The notes under the pieces were generated by a model. The model saw only the letters and a list, made by a program, of their open reading frames with translations, had not been told where the DNA came from and searched no databases. Shown one piece after another: positions 29,643-38,669 of a stretch of DNA of 64,000 nt (positions within the stretch are counted from its first letter, which is position 1; every line of letters begins with the position of its first letter). Origin of the DNA: Neorhizobium sp. UBA3556 (GTDB taxonomy: Bacteria > Pseudomonadota > Alphaproteobacteria > Rhizobiales > Rhizobiaceae); the NCBI GenBank assembly GCA_002376235.1, contig DFNX01000003.1:248001-312000 (forward strand), written 5' to 3'. The position numbers and the translations under genes are program-made.

Positions 29643-31067
29643 TCACCCCTTCACCACCGGAAATACCATTGTCACCGTCAGTCCCGGAGCCTCGATCTTC
29701 GACTCGTCGGTGGCGGAGAGTTCCAGCCTGCCGCCATGCAGTTCCATCACCGCTTCCACCAGCGACAAGCCAAGCCCCGTTCCGGGTTTCGAGCGGCTCG
29801 CATCGAGACGGAAGAAGCGCTTCGTCACCTCTGCGCGCTTGTCGGCCGGGACGCCCGGACCCTTGTCGCTGACGGCAAGCTTCACCTCGCCCGCTTCGGA
29901 CGACAGCTTCACCCGAATCTCCGGCGCCTCGCTGCCTTCGGCGGCATATTTGATCGCGTTGTCGAGCAGGTTGAACATTGCCTGACCGATCAGTTCGCGG
30001 TTACCGTTGACGGCAATGCCCGGATCGATCTCGGTGGTGAGCTTTATCCCCGCCTCTTCCGCCACCGGTTCGTAAAGCTCGGCGCTGTCGGCAGAGACGG
30101 CAGACAGGTCGACGCTCGACATTTCCGCCGCCATCGAGCCGGCCTCAACGCGCGAAATCATCAGCAACGCGTTGAAGGTGCGGATCAACTGGTCGGATTC
30201 GGCGATGATACCCTCAAGCGCCGCCCGTCTTGCATCCTCGTCATCTTCGCCCAGAGCATCGGCGGCCTTGTTGCGCAGCCGTGTCAGCGGCGTCTTCAGG
30301 TCATGAGCGATATTGTCGGAAACCTGCCGCAGCCCCTCGTTCAGCTTCTCGATCCGGCCGAGCATGGCGTTCAGCGATCCCGACATGCGGTCGAACTCGT
30401 CGCCGGATCGACCGACGGGAAGCCTCTGAGACAGATCGCCCGCCATGATCTTGCGGCTTGCCGCCGACATGCGGTCGATGCGTTTCAGGGCGTTGCGGCC
30501 AATGCCGAACCAGATGACCAGCGCGCCGAGGCCCATGATCGCCAGCGCCACCATCAGCGCCTGACGCACGATGTAGCGGAAGCGGCTCGGATCGCCCAGA
30601 TCGCGGCCGATCATCACCCGCAAGCCATTGTCGAAACGCAGCACGTTGGCGATGGCGAGATGTTTGCGCGGGCCACCGATCTCTGCATAGGGTTCATAGG
30701 AGAAGGGCATGTTCGTCCAGCCTTCCTCATCCAGAACACCCGGCTGTACGGAAGAGACGTTGCCGGCCAGCATCTCGCCGTTCGGCCCGGCGATCACATA
30801 GAGGTTTGCACCCGGCTGGCGGGCGCGGCGCTCCATGATGCGCAGGAGAAGATTGACGCCGCCGCGGTTATAAGCCCGCTGGATATCGCCGACTTCCTCG
30901 GTGATCGTCTGGCGCGTCTGCTGCACCAGCGTCTTTTCCGAAAGTGCGGTGACATAGAAGACGAGGAATGCGGCGCAGATCGCGAAGAGAAGGATATAGA
31001 GCGCCGACAGCCTCACGGCCGTGGAACGGAACATGAGGCGGGCACGCTTGCCGATGCGGGAAAACAT
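29643..31067 (-). CDS. HAMP-domain sensor histidine kinase
   Basis: 474 residues. TM1 about 19-41, a periplasmic domain about 42-165, TM2 about 166-187, HAMP (IGRNALKRIDRMSAASRKI), HisKA with DNIAHDLKTPLTRLRNKA and HATPase_c (MFNLLDNAIKYA, KGPGVPADKR, GTGLGLSLVEAVM). Its ATG overlaps the stop of the upstream response regulator by one base (TAATG), so the two are translationally coupled partners. The pair sits beside degP, suggesting envelope stress sensing, which is inference from position. Confidence 0.9.
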   Translation of the reverse strand: MFSRIGKRARLMFRSTAVRLSALYILLFAICAAFLVFYVTALSEKTLVQQTRQTITEEVGDIQRAYNRGGVNLLLRIMERRARQPGANLYVIAGPNGEMLAGNVSSVQPGVLDEEGWTNMPFSYEPYAEIGGPRKHLAIANVLRFDNGLRVMIGRDLGDPSRFRYIVRQALMVALAIMGLGALVIWFGIGRNALKRIDRMSAASRKIMAGDLSQRLPVGRSGDEFDRMSGSLNAMLGRIEKLNEGLRQVSDNIAHDLKTPLTRLRNKAADALGEDDEDARRAALEGIIAESDQLIRTFNALLMISRVEAGSMAAEMSSVDLSAVSADSAELYEPVAEEAGIKLTTEIDPGIAVNGNRELIGQAMFNLLDNAIKYAAEGSEAPEIRVKLSSEAGEVKLAVSDKGPGVPADKRAEVTKRFFRLDASRSKPGTGLGLSLVEAVMELHGGRLELSATDESKIEAPGLTVTMVFPVVKG

Positions 31068-31825
31068 TACCCCTCGTCCTTGATCATGTAGCCGGCGCCG
31101 CGAATGGTCTTCAGCAGCGGCTTGTCAAAGTCCTTCTCGATCTTGGAGCGCAGACGTGAGACATGCACGTCGATGACATTCGTCTGCGGGTCGAAGTGAT
31201 AGTCCCAGACGTTTTCCAGGAGCATGGTGCGGGTCACGACCTGACCGGCATTCTTCATCAGATATTCGAGCAGGCGGAATTCACGCGGCTGCAGCAGCAC
31301 GTCCTTGCCGGCGCGCTTCACCTCATGGGAAAGACGGTCGAGTTCCAGATCGCCTACCCGGTAGACCATGTCCTGTTCCGGCGTCCCCTTGCGGCGGCCG
31401 AGCACTTCGACCCGCGCCAGAAGCTCGGAAAAGGCATAGGGTTTCGGCAGATAGTCATCGCCGCCGGCACGAAGGCCGGTCACGCGGTCATCCACCTGGC
31501 CGAGCGCCGAAAGGATCAGCACCGGGGCATTGACGCCACGCTTGCGCAATTCGCTGATGACCGACAGGCCGTCGCGGCGCGGCAACATGCGGTCAATGAC
31601 CATCACGTCGTAGGAATTTTCCGAGCCCATGAACAGGCCGCTTTCACCATCGCTGGCGTGGTCCACGATGATGCCGGCCTCGCGAAAGGCCTTGGTCATG
31701 TAGGCTGCCGCCTCGAGATCGTCTTCGATAACCAGAATCTTCATGTGCGGGACAATAGCCTCGGCGGAAACATTTACACTATCGGAATCTTCTGTCTTCA
31801 CCGGGGAAAACGATGTCGTCTGCAT
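31067..31825 (-). CDS. OmpR-family response regulator
   Basis: 252 residues from ATG 31825, taken because GGAGA lies 5 nt upstream. An internal ATG at 31744 (MKILVIEDD) begins exactly at the receiver domain but has no good ribosome site and cannot be excluded. Receiver domain with acidic pocket IEDD and phospho-Asp in MVIDRMLPRRDG, and Lys in PKPYAFSELLARV. The C-terminal winged helix ends NVIDVHVSRLRSKIEKDF. Partner of the adjoining kinase. Confidence 0.9.
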   Translation of the reverse strand: MQTTSFSPVKTEDSDSVNVSAEAIVPHMKILVIEDDLEAAAYMTKAFREAGIIVDHASDGESGLFMGSENSYDVMVIDRMLPRRDGLSVISELRKRGVNAPVLILSALGQVDDRVTGLRAGGDDYLPKPYAFSELLARVEVLGRRKGTPEQDMVYRVGDLELDRLSHEVKRAGKDVLLQPREFRLLEYLMKNAGQVVTRTMLLENVWDYHFDPQTNVIDVHVSRLRSKIEKDFDKPLLKTIRGAGYMIKDEG

Positions 31826-31843
31826 GGTTGTCTCCGTTACAAG

Positions 31844-31874
31844 AAGGGCGCCGACGTTTCCGGCGGCGCCCCTT
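31844..31874 (-). terminator. Intrinsic terminator between degP and the response regulator
   Basis: On the minus strand AAGGGGCGCCG / CGGCGCCCTT forms a stem with a loop of about 10 nt, followed by CTT. It lies 70 bp after the degP stop and just before the regulator start. It may terminate degP or form a leader structure. Confidence 0.5.
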
Positions 31875-31946
31875 GATGAGATTTGATCCTGCGGTTCGGC
31901 CTGGAGGTACCACCTCCGCAGCATCACTCAGATGGTCAGCGCGGCA

Positions 31947-33494
31947 TCAGCCTTCGTTGATCGGTAGGGCGACAAAGCGGCTCGAACCGTTTGCCTCGAC
32001 CTGGAACAGCGCACGGGTGCGACCGTCCTTCTTTGCCTGGTCGAGAACCTTGCCGACATCGGCGGCGCTCTCGACCTTCCTGTTGTTGACCGAGAGGATC
32101 TTTTCGCCGTTCTTCAGGCCACGGGCAGCAGCCTCGCTGTCTGGATCGACATCGGTCACGGAAAGGCCGGAACCGTCTTCAGCCGGGGCAACAGTGATGC
32201 CGAGGCTTGAAAGAGCCTGCTCGCTTGCGGGGGCCGGATCATCGGACTGGGTCGGTTCGGCAGACGCCGCCTCATCGCTTGCCATGTTGCCGAGCGTGAC
32301 CGAGATGGTCTGCTTCTTGCCGTCGCGCCACAGGTCCACATCGACCTTTGTGTTCGGGGCAAAGGCTGCGACACGGCGAGCAAGGTCACGGGCATCCTTG
32401 ATCGGCTGACCGTTGACGGCCTGCACGATGTCACCCTGCTTGATGCCGGCCTTCTGGCCCGGAGAGCCTTCCTGCGGGGCAACAACCAGAGCACCGGAGG
32501 CTTCCTTCATACCGAGCGAGTCGGCGATATCCTGCGTCACCGGCTGGATCTGCACGCCGAGCCAGCCACGCTCGACCTTGCCGTCCTTCATCAGGTCGGC
32601 GATCACGTCCTTGGCGGTGGAAGCCGGGATAGCAAAGGCGATACCGACATTGCCGCCAGACGGCGAGAAGATCGCGGTGTTGATGCCGACGACTTCGCCA
32701 TTCAGATTGAAGGTCGGGCCACCCGAGTTACCACGGTTAACGGCTGCGTCGACCTGGATATAGTCGTCATAGGGACCGGAACCGATGTCACGGCCACGGG
32801 CAGAAACGATACCAGCGGTCACCGTGCCGCCAAGGCCGAACGGGTTGCCGACGGCAACCACCCAGTCACCAACGCGAACCTTGCTGTCGTCAGCGAAGGA
32901 GACATAGGTGAACTTGCGGGCCGGCGCGTCGACCTTCAGAAGCGCGAGGTCGGTACGGCTGTCCTTGCCGACCAGCTTGGCATCGAGTTCGGTGCCGTCA
33001 TCGAGCACGACCGTATAGGCCTGACCATCGGAAACGACGTGGTTGTTGGTGACAATGTAGCCGTCCTCGGAGATGAAGAAGCCGGAGCCCTGAGCCGTCG
33101 GGCGCAGATGGTGAGGACGGGGGCCGCCACGCTCTGCACGGTCACGCGGGCCGGCACCAGGACCACCCTGACCGCCGAACTCCTTGAAGAAACGCTTCAG
33201 CGGATGATCGTCCGGCAGCTGGTCGAAACCGCGCCCGCCGAAATTGAAGGAGAAATTGCCGCTGTCGTCGGAAACCGGCTGGGCGTCGGACTGGACGCGA
33301 ACCGAAACGACGGCGGGAGAAACTGCGGATACGACATCCGCGAAGCTCGGTGCCTGCGGCGCGGTCACGGAAACCGGGGCGGCAAACGAGGACATGACCT
33401 GCGCCGGGATGCCGGTGGACAGCATGACGGCCGCAAGGCCGGCAACGGTCGAGGTCTTCAGCACTGTCTTAAGGGAGGGACGTCCAATGCTCAT
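31947..33494 (-). CDS. degP: DegP/HtrA periplasmic serine protease
   Basis: 515 residues from ATG 33494; a TTG frame opens at 33527. Signal peptide, then a trypsin-like domain with triad His152 (NNHVVSDG), Asp182 (SRTDLALLKV) and Ser257 (NRGNSGGPTFN). Two PDZ domains follow (about 285-380 and 415-510). The enzyme degrades or refolds damaged envelope proteins. A Gly/Arg-rich loop (GGPGAGPRDRAERGGPRPHH) precedes the catalytic His. It lies upstream of the two-component pair and downstream of the cyc operon in the same direction. Confidence 0.94.
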   Translation of the reverse strand: MSIGRPSLKTVLKTSTVAGLAAVMLSTGIPAQVMSSFAAPVSVTAPQAPSFADVVSAVSPAVVSVRVQSDAQPVSDDSGNFSFNFGGRGFDQLPDDHPLKRFFKEFGGQGGPGAGPRDRAERGGPRPHHLRPTAQGSGFFISEDGYIVTNNHVVSDGQAYTVVLDDGTELDAKLVGKDSRTDLALLKVDAPARKFTYVSFADDSKVRVGDWVVAVGNPFGLGGTVTAGIVSARGRDIGSGPYDDYIQVDAAVNRGNSGGPTFNLNGEVVGINTAIFSPSGGNVGIAFAIPASTAKDVIADLMKDGKVERGWLGVQIQPVTQDIADSLGMKEASGALVVAPQEGSPGQKAGIKQGDIVQAVNGQPIKDARDLARRVAAFAPNTKVDVDLWRDGKKQTISVTLGNMASDEAASAEPTQSDDPAPASEQALSSLGITVAPAEDGSGLSVTDVDPDSEAAARGLKNGEKILSVNNRKVESAADVGKVLDQAKKDGRTRALFQVEANGSSRFVALPINEG

Positions 33495-33672
33495 GGTGAA
33501 AGCTACCTTCTTCTCTTCGTCACTCAATTTGGCCGGGTGCCCATTGGGGTATCCAAGGGGGCCGTCCGGCGTTGTTCGATGACGGAGATATAGGAGCCTT
33601 CACCTTAACTGCAGGTGGCTAGAGCATGAAATGTTCGTAATATTTCGAACCATTCCGCCGGGGATTTGCAGT

Positions 33673-34128
33673 CTATTGGCTGAGCAATTCGTCGATTTTC
33701 GCCTTTTCCTCGGCCGTCAGCGCCTCTGATGGACGCCTTGTAGGTCGGCTTCGGACGAAAATAACGAGCGAAAGAACACCCACAATCAGGAGCCCTACCG
33801 GCATAGCCCAGAGAATGATCGTCTTGACGCTCAGCCGCGGATTGAGCAGCACGAATTCGCCGTAACGCGACACGACATAATCGATCACCTGGCCGTCCGT
33901 ATCGCCATCCGTCAGCCGCTGGCGCACCAGCACGCGCAGGTCCTTGGCAAGCTCGGCATTACTGTCATCGATGGACTGGTTCTGGCAGACCATGCAACGC
34001 AACTGCGCCGAAATCTGCCGCGCCCGGTGTTCGAGGGCGGGATCGGAAAGAACCTCGTCCGGATTGACGGCGAAGGCTGGAAACGCGCTCAGAAAAAACA
34101 TGAGCGCGAGAAGGACACGACACATCAT
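33673..34128 (-). CDS. cycL: Cytochrome c maturation protein CcmH (CycL)
   Basis: 151 residues: signal peptide, a periplasmic domain with redox motif LRCMVCQNQSIDDSNAELA, and one C-terminal membrane helix (IILWAMPVGLLIVGVLSLVI). It reduces the apocytochrome c CxxCH thiols before heme ligation. Its start overlaps the cycK stop by 4 bp. Last gene of cycHJKL. Confidence 0.95.
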   Translation of the reverse strand: MMCRVLLALMFFLSAFPAFAVNPDEVLSDPALEHRARQISAQLRCMVCQNQSIDDSNAELAKDLRVLVRQRLTDGDTDGQVIDYVVSRYGEFVLLNPRLSVKTIILWAMPVGLLIVGVLSLVIFVRSRPTRRPSEALTAEEKAKIDELLSQ

Positions 34129-36113
34129 TCCGCCGGCTCCATCACTGCCTTGACCGCCTTTGCCTTTCTCGACGGCGCACCGACGCGCAAGCGTCGGTCA
34201 GACAGCGACACGAACCCGCCCACCATCATGATCAGGCAACCGCCCCAGATGCAAAGGATCAGCGGCTTCCACCAGATGCGCACGACGATGCCGCCGCCAT
34301 CCATCGGGTCGCCGAGCGAGACATAAAGCTGGCTCAGCCCGAAACTCAGGATGCCGGCTTCCGTGGTCGGCATGCGGCGCGCCGTATAAAGCCGCTTGGA
34401 GGACCAGACATCGGCCACAACCGCTCCGCCGGAACGCACGGTGAAATGTCCGCGCTCCTCGGTATAGTTCGGGCCGACCGCCTCGCGGAAACCGTCGAAG
34501 GTCAGCGCATAACCTCCAGCATCGGTCGTCTGCCCCTGTTTCATCTCGACCACATGCTCGGTATTGAAGGCCGAGGCGGCAACGATGCCGATCACGGTGA
34601 CGCCAAGGCCGAAATGGGCAATCGCCGTTCCCCAGGCCGAACGCGGCAGGCCTTTCAGGCGGCGAACGGAGGTCATCACCGGCAGCTTGCCGAAATTGCC
34701 GCGATACCAGAGATCGGCAACCGCCCCCAGCATGCCCCAGCAGCCGATCGCCAGACCGAAGATCGCAAGCACCGGCCCGCCATTCTGCACATACCAGAGC
34801 AGAAGCCCGGCAAGCAGCGCCAGACCGGCAAACACCCAGAGCCGCTGCATCGCGCCATAAAGATCGCCGCGCTTCCAGGCCAGCATCGGCCCGAAGGGAA
34901 CGGCAATCAGAAGCGGCAGCATCAACAGGCCAAAGGTCATGTTGAAGAAGGGCGCACCGACCGAAATCTTTTCACCGGTGAGCGTTTCCAGGACCAGCGG
35001 GTAAAGCGTCCCGGTCAAAACGGTTGCGGTCGAAACCGTCAGGATCAGGTTATTCAGGACCAACGCGCCTTCACGCGAAATCGGCGCGAACAGGCCACCA
35101 GCCTTCAGCGTCGGCGCACGCCAGGCAAACAGCATGAACGCGCCGCCGATAAAGATCGCCAATATGCAGAGGATAAAGATGCCGCGCGAGGGGTCAGTGG
35201 CAAAGGCGTGAACCGAAGTCAGCACACCGGAGCGCACGAGGAACGTGCCGAGCATCGACAGCGAGAAGGTCATGATCGCCAGAAGCACGGTCCAGATCTT
35301 CAGCGCCTCGCGCTTTTCCATCACCAGCGCCGAATGTAGCAGCGCGGTGCCGGCAAGCCAGGGCATGAAGGAGGCGTTTTCCACCGGATCCCAGAACCAC
35401 CAGCCGCCCCAGCCGAGTTCGTAATAGGCCCAGTAGGAGCCCATGGCGATGCCGGCGGTGAGGAACGTCCAGGCGGCAAGCGTCCAGGGACGCACCCAGC
35501 GCGCCCAGGCGGCATCGATCCGGCCTTCCATCAGCGCCGCGACGGCGAAGGAGAAACAGACGGAAAAGCCGACATAACCGAGATAAAGAAGCGGCGGATG
35601 GATCGCGAGACCGAAATCCTGCAGGATCGGGTTCAAATCCTGACCTTCGGCCGGTGCCGGATCGAGCCGAATGAACGGATTGGATGTCAAAAGGATGAAC
35701 AGCAGGAAAGCCAGGCTGATCCATGCCTGAACGGCTAGCACATTGGCTTTCAGCGTTTCAGGAATATTGCGGCCGAAGATTGCGACAAGCGCGCTGAAGA
35801 ACACCAAAATCAGCAGCCAGAGCATCATCGAGCCTTCGTGGTTGCCCCAGACGCCGGAATATTTGTAGATCAGCGGCATCAGCGAATGGGAATTCTCCCA
35901 GACGTTCTTCACCGAAAAATCGGAAACGGCATACGCCCAGGTCAAGGCGGCAAACGACAGCGCCACGAGACCGAACATGACAAGCGAGCCAGTTGTCGCC
36001 ACCGCCATCATGCCGGCATCGCGCCGATGAACGCCTACAACCGGCAGGATCGAGACGATGATCGCGGTCGCGAGCGCCAGTACCAGCGCGAAATGGCCGA
36101 TTTCGACGATCAT
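34125..36113 (-). CDS. cycK: Cytochrome c heme lyase subunit CcmF (CycK)
   Basis: 662 residues with about fifteen membrane segments. The heme-handling tryptophan-rich WWD motif is seen as GWGGWWFWDPVENASFMPWL. The protein takes heme from CcmE and, with CcmH and CcmI, attaches it to apocytochrome c at the periplasmic face. 4-bp overlaps with both cycJ and cycL. Confidence 0.96.
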   Translation of the reverse strand: MIVEIGHFALVLALATAIIVSILPVVGVHRRDAGMMAVATTGSLVMFGLVALSFAALTWAYAVSDFSVKNVWENSHSLMPLIYKYSGVWGNHEGSMMLWLLILVFFSALVAIFGRNIPETLKANVLAVQAWISLAFLLFILLTSNPFIRLDPAPAEGQDLNPILQDFGLAIHPPLLYLGYVGFSVCFSFAVAALMEGRIDAAWARWVRPWTLAAWTFLTAGIAMGSYWAYYELGWGGWWFWDPVENASFMPWLAGTALLHSALVMEKREALKIWTVLLAIMTFSLSMLGTFLVRSGVLTSVHAFATDPSRGIFILCILAIFIGGAFMLFAWRAPTLKAGGLFAPISREGALVLNNLILTVSTATVLTGTLYPLVLETLTGEKISVGAPFFNMTFGLLMLPLLIAVPFGPMLAWKRGDLYGAMQRLWVFAGLALLAGLLLWYVQNGGPVLAIFGLAIGCWGMLGAVADLWYRGNFGKLPVMTSVRRLKGLPRSAWGTAIAHFGLGVTVIGIVAASAFNTEHVVEMKQGQTTDAGGYALTFDGFREAVGPNYTEERGHFTVRSGGAVVADVWSSKRLYTARRMPTTEAGILSFGLSQLYVSLGDPMDGGGIVVRIWWKPLILCIWGGCLIMMVGGFVSLSDRRLRVGAPSRKAKAVKAVMEPAE

Positions 36114-36634
36114 GGCGTGGTACTCCCGACGACCTGACCGGTCTTTTCCTTAGTTTGCTGGTCCGTGCCATCCTTGGCCGGCGCCATGCCCTTGCCGGTC
36201 CCGTCTTCCCAGACGCCGTCCTTTTTCAGCCGGTCGGCCACTTCCTTGGGCATGTAGTTCTCGTCATGCTTGGCCAGCACGCTGTCGGCGACAAAGGCAT
36301 GGGTCGCGGCATCGAACGAGCCTTCGGTCACAACCCCCTGCCCCTCGCGAAACAGGTCGGGCAGTATTCCGGTATAGCTTACGGGCACGGTCGCATTCCC
36401 GTCAGTCACAGTGAAGCGTATTGTCGATCCCTGCCCACGTTCAACCGATCCCGCCTCGACAAGCCCGCCGAGACGGATACGCGTTCCGGGCTGCAGATTG
36501 GCCGTTGCCAGATCGCCCGGCATGAAGAAATAGGCAACCGATTGGGAGAAAGCGAACATCACCAGGAAGACGGCGATGATGATGAAGCTCATGCCACCGG
36601 CAATCACAGCCAGCCGTTTCTGCTTGCGCGTCAT
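36110..36634 (-). CDS. cycJ: Heme chaperone CcmE (CycJ)
   Basis: 174 residues. N-terminal anchor helix, then an OB-fold domain. The covalent heme-binding histidine is in VADSVLAKHDENYMPKEV, with the tyrosine ligand nearby. The C-terminal tail is disordered and Lys/Thr-rich. It carries heme from CcmABCD to CcmF. Confidence 0.95.
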   Translation of the reverse strand: MTRKQKRLAVIAGGMSFIIIAVFLVMFAFSQSVAYFFMPGDLATANLQPGTRIRLGGLVEAGSVERGQGSTIRFTVTDGNATVPVSYTGILPDLFREGQGVVTEGSFDAATHAFVADSVLAKHDENYMPKEVADRLKKDGVWEDGTGKGMAPAKDGTDQQTKEKTGQVVGSTTP

Positions 36635-37800
36635 TGGGTTACTCCCATCTTGGGGGCTGCTCCCGGATTTGCCGCGCCTTCGGCCGACAGTCCTATTTCC
36701 TGTGCGAGCGCGATCAACTGCCTGCCCTCATTCCCTTCGACGGGGAAATGTCCAAGCCCGGTCTTCAAGGCGGCTTGCGCCTTAACCCTGTCGCCAAGCA
36801 CCATGTAGGATCTTACCAGCCTCAGCCAGCCTTCGATATTGTCCGGATCCGCTTCCAGCTTTGATGCGAGACTATCGACCATGCCGCGGATCATCTCCTG
36901 GCGATCGCCCTGCGACATGTCTTGCGCTGCCGCCACATCGTCGGCACTCGGGCCGCCCAGGGACGGTGGCGCGACAGTGCCACCATTCTTGGCGATATGC
37001 TCGTTGATCAAGCCCATCCAGGGTGCATCCGGCGGCGAAGCCTTGGCGATGTCCTCGAAGGTCGCTTTTGCTTCAGCGGCTTTTCCGGCCTGTTCCTGCG
37101 CCACGCCGACATAAAAGCGCGCCCGGACATTTCCCGGCTCCAGCGTTACCGCTTCCTCGAATGCTGAACGAGCGTCTTCGGTGACAATCCCGTCATTGGC
37201 GACGACCAGCGTTTCACCAAGGCCGGAAAGACGCGCACCATTCGGGCCGATCAGCCGAATAGCGTTGCGATAGGCCAGTTCTGCATCGCCCAACCGGGCC
37301 GTGCGAAAATAGATTGGAGCCAAAATGTCCCAGCCGGAGCCATCATTCGGGTTCTGCGCCAGATGCCGCTCAGCCTTGGCGACAAGCAGGTTCATGTCGT
37401 TACCGGGATTTTCCAGACGCGCTTCAAGCGGCTGGTCGGGCAAACCGGGGCTGCCCAGCGTGATGTAAAGACAGAGCCCGATTGCAGGCGGCACCACGGT
37501 CACCATCCCGATTGCAAGCTTGCGCAAGACACTTGGCTTGGAAATGCCGTCGGCCCCTGCGCCCTGCTTGCCGGCCGCCGCCAGCAGCCTGCGGCCGATT
37601 TCGGCGCGCGCATATTCTGCTTCCTCGGCACTGATCAGGCCACCGGCACGATCCCGGTCAAGTTCCTTCATCTGGTCGCGATAGACCTCGATCTCACCGG
37701 CATTGTCCGGTGCAAGAACCTCGGAACGCCGGGAGAGCGGATAAAGTAGCGCTGCCGCGACGATCGCCGTCATGAGCGCAAGAAGGATCCATAAAATCAT
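36631..37800 (-). CDS. cycH: Cytochrome c maturation protein CcmI (CycH)
   Basis: 389 residues from ATG 37800 (a TTG three codons upstream is possible). Two N-terminal membrane helices flank a cytoplasmic leucine-zipper-like loop (VYRDQMKELDRDRAGGLISA), and a periplasmic TPR domain follows. The protein binds apocytochrome c C-termini and presents them for heme ligation. First gene of the cycHJKL operon; rhizobial cyc mutants lose c-type cytochromes and nodule nitrogen fixation. Confidence 0.94.
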   Translation of the reverse strand: MILWILLALMTAIVAAALLYPLSRRSEVLAPDNAGEIEVYRDQMKELDRDRAGGLISAEEAEYARAEIGRRLLAAAGKQGAGADGISKPSVLRKLAIGMVTVVPPAIGLCLYITLGSPGLPDQPLEARLENPGNDMNLLVAKAERHLAQNPNDGSGWDILAPIYFRTARLGDAELAYRNAIRLIGPNGARLSGLGETLVVANDGIVTEDARSAFEEAVTLEPGNVRARFYVGVAQEQAGKAAEAKATFEDIAKASPPDAPWMGLINEHIAKNGGTVAPPSLGGPSADDVAAAQDMSQGDRQEMIRGMVDSLASKLEADPDNIEGWLRLVRSYMVLGDRVKAQAALKTGLGHFPVEGNEGRQLIALAQEIGLSAEGAANPGAAPKMGVTQ

Positions 37801-38007
37801 GTTCGCCAATTACTGCAACGGCGGTGACTTTCCAATCAGTCCCTACCGCTGACGTGAATTTGAGAGATCTCCGCGGCCCATAGCCACGTCACAGGCCAAG
37901 GTCTTTAGAACGTTTCAAGACTTATGGGAATGTCTATCAACGGCCATGACCTGTATCAAATTCACGAATGCGTGCGGGAGAAATCCCGGCAGGTCAAACT
38001 CACCAGC

Positions 38008-38439
38008 TCAGTTCAGCGGTGTCCATGTGCCGTCGGAATTGCGGCAGGCAGCACCTCTCGCGAGCATGTCCTTGCCATTGACTGTCACGGTATGTCGATA
38101 TTGCCGGCAGTTCTGCGCGCCGACCTGGTAGGGAGCGTTGGCGATCACCTCGCCATTGGCGCCGTCGCCCTTCCACTGCACGGCCTGTCCGCCAGCCGCT
38201 TCTTCCAGAGCGCGGTATTCCGCCTCAAGTGCCCGCGAACGATCGCTGGACGACAATTCGGCGCCGCTGCGTCCGACAATGCCGCCCTGCAAGGCGGTGA
38301 TATAACCGGCCGATGCCGAGGGTTTTGGAGACAATAATCCCCGCGCACCCGTCGCAGAACGGGACGCGGAGGTGCATCCGGAAACAACAGCAATTCCGCA
38401 AAGGGTCAACAGCACGGTTGAAAAGCTCGTGGGGCGCAT
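38008..38439 (-). CDS. Surface-antigen-type lipoprotein (RT0821/Lpp0805-like)
   Basis: 143 residues from ATG 38439. Signal sequence with lipobox VSGC (RPTSFSTVLLTLCGIAVVSGC region) and a C-terminal conserved block, NCRQYRHTVTVNGKDML then ARGAACRNSDGTWTPL. This block is typical of rickettsia-type 17-kDa surface antigen relatives. Expected to be an outer-membrane lipoprotein of unknown role. Upstream ATGs at 38466 and 38547 are in frame but would spoil the signal peptide. Confidence 0.75.
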   Translation of the reverse strand: MRPTSFSTVLLTLCGIAVVSGCTSASRSATGARGLLSPKPSASAGYITALQGGIVGRSGAELSSSDRSRALEAEYRALEEAAGGQAVQWKGDGANGEVIANAPYQVGAQNCRQYRHTVTVNGKDMLARGAACRNSDGTWTPLN

Positions 38440-38669
38440 CGCTTGCTTATGGTCTCCGACTTGCATGCCTGGCGGGAACTTCCGTCTCGTCGCACCAGCA
38501 TCGCAGCCTGCCCGGAGAATGCCTCTCCTGAACTCACTGATCGACACTGTTGCAGAACCCGGTTCGTCCGCCTTTCACTTCAATGATATAGCAGGCGATG
38601 CGATCGTCCAGAAGATAAGACAGCAAGTCTTTAGCAGTTGCTTATTGGCCACAGATTTCACCACCGGAA